Source: JBBRXJ01 sp038248505 (GTDB lineage Bacteria > Bacteroidota > Bacteroidia > Bacteroidales > JBBRXJ01). From it: DNA of 11,680 nt. Of this stretch, positions 5,894 to 11,680 are shown piece by piece; position 1 is the first letter of the stretch, and every line of letters begins with the position of its first letter. The notes under the pieces are model-generated. The model saw only the letters and a program-made list of their open reading frames with translations. It had not been told where the DNA came from and did not search any database. Made by a program: the position numbers and the translations under genes. The DNA is taken from positions 1 through 11,680 of the forward strand of contig JBBRXJ010000097.1 in NCBI GenBank assembly GCA_038248505.1, in the 5' to 3' direction.

Positions 5894-7873
5894 ATGAAGA
5901 ATTTAATAATATCTCTCATCTTTTCTATAGTCGTAATTAATACGATAAACTCACAATATGATTACACGTTACGCTATGGTGATGCCAATGGTAATGTATA
6001 TAAAATATGGATACCTCCTACAGCACAACATATACGAGGCATATTTCTTTTGTTTAATCAGATGATGGATAATCCGGCTACGGATTCAATGATTCGTATG
6101 GCATGTACAGCCGAAGATATTGCCATAGTATCAATTTATAACACAACGGATACGAGTTTAATTATGGCTGCTCTTCGCAATTTTGCACAAGAGAGTGGTT
6201 TTCCCGAAATAAGATATGCCCCATTTGCTACTTTTGGTCATTCGGCTGCGGTATCGGCTGCTATTAATTTTGCCTATTTAATGCCTTCACGTTGTTTTGC
6301 TGTTGTTGAATGTAATGGCGGAGACTATACAAAACCATCAATAGATACAATGGATGCTAAGCGCATACCCATCATGCTCATTCGCAACTACAATGAGCAA
6401 ACAGGAGGCGATCATACAAACACCTTTAATTCTGTTATAGGTAATTGGAGAGCAAAAGGCTATCTTGCTAGGGCGGTAACCTTGGCAGGTGGAGGGCACT
6501 TCGGTTTTGGGCATTTTGATTCGCGTTTCATTAGTATGTTCTTACAAAAAGCAGCACATTACCAAATACCCTATGACACATTTGCTACAAGCGCTCCAAT
6601 ACAAATGCACCGTGTACAAGAAAGTGCCGGCTGGCTTACAGACACCGCAGTTATTAATGCACCTTTATATCAGACCGCCCCTTTTTCAGTATACACAGGC
6701 AGTGCAAATACCGCATTTTGGCATTTTGATGCGGAGATGGCGAATACTTGGATGACAGAACATCAAAAAGAATTTAATAAAATACCACAAATTGTTTCTC
6801 AAACAACATTTTCTCCATCCGTTGGTCTGCCTAATGGGTATTGGTCTTTATGGACTCCTGCTCAAACTGTGACAACTGGAGGAAGCATTAATTTTGGCGC
6901 ATCAGCTACAAGTGGTTTGCCTATTACCTATCAAGCGTATTTCGGAAACAACAGTATTAGTAAAGATAAAAGAACTGTGTATTTGAATGCTGCCCGACAA
7001 AGTTGGAAAATTACCGATTGGATTACGATTATGCAAACAGGCGATGATCAATATCGTTTTGCTGAAACGGTGGTTAAATTTTCTGTAAACAAACGCGGTT
7101 CGGGTACAGCGCAAACCATGTCATATACACCAATACCGGATAAGAACGTTACAGATGTTTCTTTTAGAGGCAACGATACAGCTAGCTCCGGTTTACTGCC
7201 TGATATGTGGATTGAGTCGGGTGCCATTCATAGATCAGGAAAAAATTGGATCATTGATGATTTCTCAGCAAAAAAATCAATCGCCTTTATTCGATTTGTA
7301 CAACCTGGTAATGCAACTTTTGCAACATCAAATTTAATTATAGACACCATTCATATTTTCAATAATCGATTGAATCAATCAATTACCTTCGATAATTTAG
7401 GGGGAATAATAGATATTTTAAGTAACTCCAAAACACTTCATGCTGAAGGATCAAGTGGTAATACACCTAAGTTTTTCTGTATCTCTGGACCAGCAGTCGT
7501 TAACGGAAATAGTATGACTCTTACTGGAGTTCCTGGTATCATTACACTTCTTGCAATGATACCAGGCAACAATATTTATAACTCAGTAAAAGCCTTGCAA
7601 TATGTTATAGCTAATTATTCTACTGGGGTTCAGAAGGAAGAAATAAAAACAACATGCACGGTTTATCCAAATCCAACGCATGATATTATTTATGTTAACT
7701 TAGATGAACCAGCAGAAGTTATACTTTATGATATTTATGGAAAACCATTACAATCCGCTGTAAGTAAAGAGAAAAGGACATCCTTTATGTTGAGTGATTA
7801 CCCACCTGGTATTTATTCAATAAAAGTTATGAAAAGAAATGGCACAGAAGTTTTAAAATTTATTGTGATGTAA
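5894..7873 (+). CDS. Secreted alpha/beta-hydrolase-like protein with T9SS sorting domain
   Basis: This 659-residue protein has three recognisable parts. Residues 1-20 form a signal peptide with a hydrophobic core, ending before QYDY. Residues about 30-225 read as an alpha/beta hydrolase: a strand-rich start, a nucleophile-elbow-like FGHSAA with Ser117, and a late GGGHFGFGH with His202 as the probable catalytic histidine. This resembles secreted esterases and polyester depolymerases. The elbow ends in Ala-Ala instead of the usual Gly. Residues about 320-575 contain beta-rich stretches, including an Ig-like repeat (QSITFDNL to ISGPAVVNGNSMTLTG, about 495-545) of the kind common in Bacteroidota surface proteins. 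Residues about 588-659 are a type A T9SS C-terminal sorting domain: VYPNPTHD, VILYDIYGK, PPGIYSIKV and a lysine-containing end. It should be exported by Sec, moved across the outer membrane by T9SS and anchored or released. The substrate is unknown. Confidence 0.85.
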   Translation: MKNLIISLIFSIVVINTINSQYDYTLRYGDANGNVYKIWIPPTAQHIRGIFLLFNQMMDNPATDSMIRMACTAEDIAIVSIYNTTDTSLIMAALRNFAQESGFPEIRYAPFATFGHSAAVSAAINFAYLMPSRCFAVVECNGGDYTKPSIDTMDAKRIPIMLIRNYNEQTGGDHTNTFNSVIGNWRAKGYLARAVTLAGGGHFGFGHFDSRFISMFLQKAAHYQIPYDTFATSAPIQMHRVQESAGWLTDTAVINAPLYQTAPFSVYTGSANTAFWHFDAEMANTWMTEHQKEFNKIPQIVSQTTFSPSVGLPNGYWSLWTPAQTVTTGGSINFGASATSGLPITYQAYFGNNSISKDKRTVYLNAARQSWKITDWITIMQTGDDQYRFAETVVKFSVNKRGSGTAQTMSYTPIPDKNVTDVSFRGNDTASSGLLPDMWIESGAIHRSGKNWIIDDFSAKKSIAFIRFVQPGNATFATSNLIIDTIHIFNNRLNQSITFDNLGGIIDILSNSKTLHAEGSSGNTPKFFCISGPAVVNGNSMTLTGVPGIITLLAMIPGNNIYNSVKALQYVIANYSTGVQKEEIKTTCTVYPNPTHDIIYVNLDEPAEVILYDIYGKPLQSAVSKEKRTSFMLSDYPPGIYSIKVMKRNGTEVLKFIVM

Positions 7874-7923
7874 GTGATAAATTCCATTAAGACAATCAAA
7901 CATCAAAATAATTTTATCATTAG

Positions 7924-9162
7924 CTATTTTTTACGCTTCTTTTTTCGTCTTTTCGCAACTGGCTCATTTGCCTCTTTCATTAAGCTTTTCCAGTCTGATG
8001 AGCTATCGTTACTAGCCGCTAATGTCTCTGAATATTCTTCGGGATGAACACTTACGCGACGTATTGGTTTATCTAAAAATTCTTCTATCTCGGCAAGCAA
8101 TTCTTTTTCTTCTTCACTGCAAAATGAAAAAGCTTGACCTTTCTTTGTGCCTCTACCTGTACGACCTACACGGTGCACATAGTTTTCGGGGTTTTCAGGC
8201 AAATCATAATTAACTACGTAATCAACATCGGGAATATCAATACCACGTGCACTAATATCAGTTGCCACTAAAATTTTTACTTCGCCTTTTCTGAAAAGCT
8301 TCATGATGTTAGCTCGTTCCTCTTGTTCCTTATCGCTATGTATTGTAATACACTTAATGCCTACACGCTCCATCGCATTCAATACACGCTCGCAACGAAC
8401 TTTTGTGCGAACAAAGACAAGTATTTTACTCTCCGGATTTTCATTTATCAAACGCTCAAGAAAGAAACGTTTATCATCTGCTTCAACAGTAACCACTGAA
8501 TGATCAATATTTTTTGCAACGGGATCTTTAGGCGAAATCTGTATTCGTATAGGATTATTAACGATTGAATAGGCTATCTTTTTTATATAATCATTAATGG
8601 TTGCTGAAAAGAATAAAGTCTGACGCTTCTGTGTTAATCGGTTTACAAGGTCTTTGATGTCTTTAATAAATCCGAGATCGAGCATATGATCTGCCTCATC
8701 GAGAACAAGAATTTCAATACGATGTAAACGCAAATGACCTTGACTCACTAAATCGAACATGCGCCCAGGGGTTGCAATAAGAATATCAGCGCCCTTTTCA
8801 AGCAATGCTATTTGTGGGGCTTGCTCTACACCTCCATAGATACATACTGTTTTTACTCGAGTATGCTTGCTTAATTCATTTATAACCGATTCAATTTGTA
8901 ATGCTAATTCGTGTGTAGGAACCATGATTAGGCACTTTACGCCATCAGGGCGTTTGTTGTTTTTGCGCTCATGCAGCATACTAATAATAGGTATTGCAAA
9001 AGCAGCAGTTTTTCCAGTACCCGTTTGCGCAATGGCTAAAACGTCTTCACCCTTTAAAATAGGAGGTATCGATTTAAACTGAATATCGGTTGGACGTCTG
9101 AAATTAAGATGGGCAAGATTGTCCAAAATTTCAGGAGCTATACGGTAGTCTTCAAATTTCAT
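7924..9162 (-). CDS. DEAD-box ATP-dependent RNA helicase (RhlE-like)
   Basis: This 412-residue protein has every helicase motif: the Q motif (F3 to Q28), motif I AQTGTGKT at 45-52, Ia PTHELA at 82-87, Ib TPGR at 131-134, II DEAD at 155-158, III SAT at 186-188, V TDISARGID at 301-309 and VI HRVGRTGRG at 330-338. It ends in a basic KRRKKKRKK tail, likely an RNA-binding extension. It unwinds short RNA duplexes in ribosome assembly or RNA turnover in the cytosol. Motif Ia has His84 where most of the family has Arg (PTRELA); the codon is a clear CAC. It may be a lineage variant that slightly alters RNA-backbone contact. The overall architecture fits the RhlE/CsdA-like group of Bacteroidota; the exact paralogue cannot be named. 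It is transcribed alone and converges with the T9SS cargo gene across a 50-base gap. Confidence 0.95.
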   Translation of the reverse strand: MKFEDYRIAPEILDNLAHLNFRRPTDIQFKSIPPILKGEDVLAIAQTGTGKTAAFAIPIISMLHERKNNKRPDGVKCLIMVPTHELALQIESVINELSKHTRVKTVCIYGGVEQAPQIALLEKGADILIATPGRMFDLVSQGHLRLHRIEILVLDEADHMLDLGFIKDIKDLVNRLTQKRQTLFFSATINDYIKKIAYSIVNNPIRIQISPKDPVAKNIDHSVVTVEADDKRFFLERLINENPESKILVFVRTKVRCERVLNAMERVGIKCITIHSDKEQEERANIMKLFRKGEVKILVATDISARGIDIPDVDYVVNYDLPENPENYVHRVGRTGRGTKKGQAFSFCSEEEKELLAEIEEFLDKPIRRVSVHPEEYSETLAASNDSSSDWKSLMKEANEPVAKRRKKKRKK

Positions 9163-9360
9163 AATACAGCTGTTTGATGTGCTATTGAGCAGTTATTGTA
9201 ATTCTTTGGAGTAATACCTATATAATTAAAATCATTATAAACAGCAATATAGCTCATTAGTATGTGTTGCAAAATTTATTGCAGAAATATTTTTAGTACT
9301 ATAAAATAAACAAATTCGAACCTTTTTAACTGTATGAATATTTTTTACGAATAAACAATA

Positions 9361-9392
9361 AAAGCCGTATCCTTATTAAAGATACGGCTCTT
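9361..9392 (-). terminator. Intrinsic terminator of rplS
   Basis: Read on the minus strand, AGCCGTATC and GATACGGCT pair in a 9-bp GC-containing stem (9381-9389 with 9363-9371) around a 9-base loop, followed by TTTATTG. It lies about 25 bases past the rplS stop codon. The stem is strong for this AT-rich genome although the U-run is short. Confidence 0.75.
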
Positions 9393-9414
9393 ATCCAATG
9401 TAAAAATATTAAAA

Positions 9415-9792
9415 CTATGCCTTAGCTGTCTTGTCAGCAAAAACAAGATCTTTCTTTTCTTTAATACGGCTCTTTTTACCTGTAAGACCTCTGAGGTAGA
9501 ATATACGTGCACGACGAACTTTACCTTTTTTATTTAATTCAATTTTATCAATAGATGGCGAGTGCATTGGGAAAATTCTTTCAACACCTACATTGCCCGA
9601 TATTTTACGAATGGTAAATGTTTCAGTAATTGATGAACCTGAAACTTGTATTACAGTTCCTTTAAAATGCTGAATACGTTCTTTTGTACCCTCTATAATT
9701 TTATAATAAACGGTTATTGTATCACCTGCCTTAAAATCAACATGTTGACTAAGGTTTTTGTTATCGTTTTCTACTATTTTAATTAAATCCAT
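9415..9792 (-). CDS. rplS: 50S ribosomal protein L19
   Basis: This 125-residue protein shows the L19 pattern: FKAGDTITVYYKIIEGTKERIQ near the N-terminus, FKGTVIQ, the ITETFTIRKIS and GVERIFPMHSP blocks, then KVRRARIFYLRGLTGKKSRIKE. L19 sits at the 30S-50S interface of the large subunit. The length is slightly above the usual 115-120 residues because of a short lysine-rich tail. In many bacteria rplS follows rpsP, rimM and trmD. Here it is a single gene with its own terminator and an upstream gap, as is common in Bacteroidota. The ATG at 9792 gives the normal N-terminus. Confidence 0.98.
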   Translation of the reverse strand: MDLIKIVENDNKNLSQHVDFKAGDTITVYYKIIEGTKERIQHFKGTVIQVSGSSITETFTIRKISGNVGVERIFPMHSPSIDKIELNKKGKVRRARIFYLRGLTGKKSRIKEKKDLVFADKTAKA

Positions 9793-9931
9793 GACTAAAA
9801 TTTTTATGGTTGCTCAAAAAATGGAGTGCAATTTTACATATATTTTTTCATTATTTGCTTTTCTTTAGAGAAAATTTTATAAACATATACATTTCAGTCA
9901 GTTATAATGTTCTTTTTGCTCGCTATAATTT
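9793..9931. other. Intergenic region upstream of rplS
   Basis: This AT-rich gap separates rplS (leftward) from the decayed rightward reading frame. On the minus strand TAAAATTG, followed by CACTCC, lies about 40 bases before the rplS ATG. It is one base off the TANNTTTG -7 element, but no TTTG lies at the right distance. I see no gene or RNA structure here. Confidence 0.3.
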
Positions 9932-9937
9932 AGGAGG
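9932..9937 (+). promoter_or_regulatory. Strong Shine-Dalgarno sequence, AGGAGG
   Basis: AGGAGG lies 8 bases before the ATG at 9946, an ideal classical ribosome-binding site. Bacteroidota genes mostly lack such sequences, and no other start in this window has one. It marks the start of the short frame MQSIHKPHFLTYR and is the best clue that a translated gene existed here. Confidence 0.5.
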
Positions 9938-9945
9938 ATATTAAT

Positions 9946-10295
9946 ATGCAAAGTATTCATAAACCTCATTTTCTTACATATAGATAAATTATACCGCTCA
10001 TTTGCTTGATATTTCTATAATTGATGCCCTTGGTTTATTATATTTGGACTCAAATTAAAGAATTTTCACAATAACGCACAAGAATATTATTACGTTATTA
10101 GCATTTAATGATTTAACCACGAGTAGTTCTATTTAAGCTAGCAAACATAATATTATTTATATTCTTGCCAATGATCACGAAAAAGATTCATCAGAAAATG
10201 AAGCTTTGACTATTATTGACGCTAAATTGCAACAAAAAATTATTAATTTATTTTTAAATACCCGCAGCGAATCACCATTTTGGATAATTAAATAA
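9946..10295 (+). pseudogene. Probable decayed small gene (about 115 residues) before kdsA
   Basis: An ATG with a strong ribosome-binding site opens MQSIHKPHFLTYR and stops at 9985-9987. Shifting frame there, the sequence from 9987 to 10295 stays in one frame with only two internal stops (TAA at 10056 and TAA at 10134) and ends in a TAA at 10293, 8 bases before the kdsA ATG. The segments read NYTAHLLDISIIDALG..., then IFTITHKNIITLLAFNDL..., then ANDHEKDSSENEALTIID... to TRSESPFWIIK. The last piece has a protein-like mix of charged and aromatic residues, unlike random AT-rich DNA. The simplest reading is one gene with one frameshift and two nonsense changes. I do not recognise the family. It may instead be chance openness in AT-rich sequence plus an unrelated leader peptide, so confidence is modest. 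Confidence 0.42.
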
Positions 10296-10303
10296 AAAGC
10301 GAT

Positions 10304-11122
10304 ATGATTAATGAAATTCCCTTTATTAAGAACCAATCAGCAAACAATTTCTTCCTTTTAGCAGGGCCTTGTATTACCGAAAATGAAACGGTAATGATGG
10401 AAATTGCTGAGAAGATCATAACGATTACCGAAAAATTAAGAATACCATACATCTTTAAAGCATCCTATAGAAAGGCAAATCGTTCACGCCTCGATTCATT
10501 TACAGGTGTAGGTGATGAAGAAGCGTTAACGCTACTAGCAAAAATACGAGACAAATTTAAAGTGCCAATTGTTACGGATATCCATGAATCAGAAGAAGCA
10601 GCATTGGCTGCACAATATGTTGATGTATTGCAAATACCCGCATTTCTTGCGCGACAAACCGACTTACTGGTTGCCGCAGCCAAAACAGGCAAGGTGGTGA
10701 ATATTAAAAAAGGGCAATTTATGGCCCCCGACAGTATGCGCTTTGCAGTAGATAAAGTTAAGCAATCAGGCAATAACAAGGTGATGCTCACAGAGCGCGG
10801 CACAATGTTTGGCTATCAAGACATGATTGTAGATTATCGTGGAATTCCAGAAATGAAAAAATGCGGGGTACCCATAGTACTCGACATTACACATTCTTTG
10901 CAACAACCCAATCAGGCTAGCGGTGTTACAGGTGGCAGACCTGATTTAATTGAAACCATTGCACGTTGTGGTATTGCGGCAGGGGTTGATGGTATTTTTA
11001 TTGAAACGCATCCAGATCCATCAAAAGCATTAAGTGATGGTGCCAATATGCTTGCTTTATCAAAATTAGAAGGCATGCTTACACGGCTTGTACGACTAAG
11101 GGAAACGGTTGTTAATTTGTAA
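10304..11122 (+). CDS. kdsA: 3-deoxy-8-phosphooctulonate synthase (KDO-8-P synthase), metal-dependent class
   Basis: KdsA condenses phosphoenolpyruvate with arabinose 5-phosphate to make KDO 8-phosphate for the inner core of lipopolysaccharide. The 272-residue protein has the TIM-barrel motifs FKASYRKANRS at about 51-61, TDIHE at 91-95, IPAFLARQTDL at 111-121, NIKKGQF at 133-139 and GGRPDLIE at about 210-217. The residues that distinguish the classes are clear. C23 in AGPC replaces the Asn of the E. coli metal-independent enzyme, and H197, E234 and D245 (in LSDG) complete the Cys-His-Glu-Asp metal site known from Aquifex KdsA. It should therefore need a divalent metal. Cytosolic. The start ATG lies 8 bases after the stop of the decayed frame, and no strong Shine-Dalgarno is present. 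No other KDO-pathway gene is nearby. Confidence 0.97.
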   Translation: MINEIPFIKNQSANNFFLLAGPCITENETVMMEIAEKIITITEKLRIPYIFKASYRKANRSRLDSFTGVGDEEALTLLAKIRDKFKVPIVTDIHESEEAALAAQYVDVLQIPAFLARQTDLLVAAAKTGKVVNIKKGQFMAPDSMRFAVDKVKQSGNNKVMLTERGTMFGYQDMIVDYRGIPEMKKCGVPIVLDITHSLQQPNQASGVTGGRPDLIETIARCGIAAGVDGIFIETHPDPSKALSDGANMLALSKLEGMLTRLVRLRETVVNL

Positions 11123-11128
11123 TAAATA

Positions 11129-11161
11129 GATGTGAAGTTGAGAATGGATGTAAAGTTGAGA
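11129..11161. repeat. Short direct repeat after kdsA
   Basis: GATGTGAAGTTGAGA (11129-11143) is repeated as GATGTAAAGTTGAGA (11147-11161), 14 of 15 bases identical with an 18-base period. A diverged third unit may follow at about 11162-11178. It lies in non-coding DNA 7 bases after the kdsA stop and looks like a small slippage-type tandem repeat. Confidence 0.55.
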
Positions 11162-11256
11162 GTTAAAGAGTTTAGATGCTCCATTATTAAGCTCGAATAC
11201 TATAAGACACTCATAATAAACAATATGCTCAATTATTGTATTTTTTCCTTAAAATC

Positions 11257-11287
11257 TTTCGTTAATACGAAAAAATATATACTTTTG
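11257..11287 (+). promoter_or_regulatory. Bacteroidota-type promoter of the tRNA-Phe gene
   Basis: TACTTTTG at 11280-11287 matches the -7 element TANNTTTG exactly. TTTC at 11257-11260, one base off the TTTG -33 element, is separated from it by 19 bases, the usual spacing. Transcription would begin a few bases before the tRNA 5' end at 11305, leaving a very short 5' trailer. Confidence 0.65.
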
Positions 11288-11304
11288 CCCCACCAATAAC
11301 AAAA

Positions 11305-11377
<73 letters not shown>

Positions 11378-11381
11378 CACT

Positions 11382-11416
11382 CAAAGCCGCAATAACCTGC
11401 GGCTTTGCTTGTTTTT
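11382..11416 (+). terminator. Intrinsic terminator of tRNA-Phe
   Basis: CAAAGCCGCA (11382-11391) pairs perfectly with TGCGGCTTTG (11398-11407) around a 6-base loop and is followed by CTTGTTTTT. The 10-bp GC-containing stem plus U-run, 4 bases after the mature tRNA end, is a textbook intrinsic terminator. Confidence 0.9.
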
Positions 11417-11501
11417 ACAGGTGTTTTCTAGTTTTAATGCATCCCTTTTTTTACCCCATTTTTTGCACTTTATACCAATTTTATTTATACCCAGAAGTCG
11501 C
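11417..11501. other. Non-coding spacer after the tRNA terminator
   Basis: This pyrimidine-rich, AT-rich spacer between the tRNA terminator and the palindromic promoter region shows no gene, RNA fold or repeat that I can support. A reading frame starting inside the tRNA crosses it but has no protein-like features. Confidence 0.4.
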
Positions 11502-11552
11502 AGACATAACAAAAAAACATTATAATTAATTATAAATAAATTAGTTATGTCT
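11502..11552. repeat. Nested inverted repeats upstream of the right-edge promoter
   Basis: AGACATAAC (11502-11510) and GTTATGTCT (11544-11552) are perfect 9-base inverted copies 33 bases apart. Between them TTATAATTAATTATAA (11520-11535) is a perfect 16-base palindrome. The right arm ends at the first base of the putative -33 TTTG. The set could be a pair of regulator half-sites around a second site, or a cruciform. AT-richness makes the inner palindrome less remarkable than the outer pair. Confidence 0.5.
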
Positions 11553-11582
11553 TTGACAGTATCACCTAAAAGGTGATATTTG
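11552..11582 (+). promoter_or_regulatory. Promoter with a 19-base palindrome in its spacer (possible operator)
   Basis: TTTG at 11552-11555 and GATATTTG at 11575-11582 (one base off TANNTTTG) lie 19 bases apart, the normal Bacteroidota spacing. TATCACCTAAAAGGTGATA (11560-11578) is a perfect 8-bp inverted repeat around AAA. It fills most of the spacer and runs into the -7 element, as a repressor operator would. The gene it serves is beyond the right edge; the first possible ATG is at 11673. Confidence 0.5.
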
Positions 11583-11680
11583 CAACAGCAACAGCAAATA
11601 AACTATCCATTGATAAAATCACACAATCTACAAAAAACATCACCCCTTTTGGCGGATTAAATTTCATATATAATGCTATA
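11583..11680 (+). other. Presumed 5' leader of a gene beyond the right edge
   Basis: From the putative start of transcription to the window end there is no stop-free frame long enough to call. An AACAGCAACAGCAAATAAA stretch lies at its start, and an ATG at 11673-11675 is too close to the edge to judge. I see no terminator or riboswitch in it. Confidence 0.3.

Noticed and set aside
7871..7923. Possible bidirectional hairpin between the convergent T9SS cargo and helicase genes
   Set aside because: GTGATAAATT and AATTTTATCAT can pair only with a bulge and a loop of about 26 bases, with no U-run; too weak to call a terminator.
9244..9273. Possible helicase promoter on the minus strand (TTTG, 18 bases, TATATTGC)
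   Set aside because: The -7 part matches TANNTTTG at only 6 of 8 positions, and several equally weak alternatives exist in the same AT-rich gap.
11583..11605. AACAGCAACAGC short repeat as a CRISPR or riboswitch element
   Set aside because: There are only two six-base units with no spacer structure and no fold; this is ordinary leader sequence.

Overview
This low-GC window comes from a member of the Bacteroidota, probably an environmental lineage near the Chitinophagales or Sphingobacteriales. Three kinds of evidence agree. One protein carries a C-terminal sorting domain of the type IX secretion system (T9SS), which is restricted to this phylum. Promoter-like sites have the phylum's TTTG / TANNTTTG form. 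The housekeeping proteins (M23 peptidase, Dxr, L19, DEAD-box helicase, KdsA) read like Bacteroidota versions. The genus cannot be told from the sequence.

Layout, left to right. At 1-145 (minus) lies the N-terminal zinc ribbon of an IS1595-type transposase that runs off the left edge. From 4674 down to 298 lies a tight five-gene minus-strand run: membrane M23 peptidase, dxr, an SxtJ-like membrane protein, a 49-residue SxtK-like (DUF5989) membrane peptide, and a full-length O-carbamoyltransferase of the NodU/CmcH/SxtI family. A plus-strand dinucleotide-binding oxidoreductase (4947-5594) follows, then a secreted T9SS-exported alpha/beta-hydrolase-like protein (5894-7873). On the minus strand come a DEAD-box RNA helicase (7924-9162) and rplS (9415-9792), the latter with its own terminator. 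On the plus strand are an apparently decayed small gene (9946-10295), kdsA (10304-11122), and tRNA-Phe (11305-11377) with a promoter and a terminator. The last 260 bases hold no gene but contain nested palindromes and a promoter-like element whose spacer is almost entirely a 19-base palindrome. It points at a gene beyond the right edge.

How the genes fit together. Dxr (isoprenoid precursors), the M23 peptidase (murein), KdsA (lipopolysaccharide KDO), L19 and tRNA-Phe are core functions. The accessory interest is the SxtJ/SxtK/carbamoyltransferase cassette. Its three genes are joined by a 1-base overlap and a 3-base gap and sit 11 bases after dxr. This suggests a membrane-associated O-carbamoylation unit whose substrate is unknown. 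The other points worth a second look are the decayed gene before kdsA and the operator-like promoter at the right edge. I found no CRISPR array, phage gene or complete mobile element.
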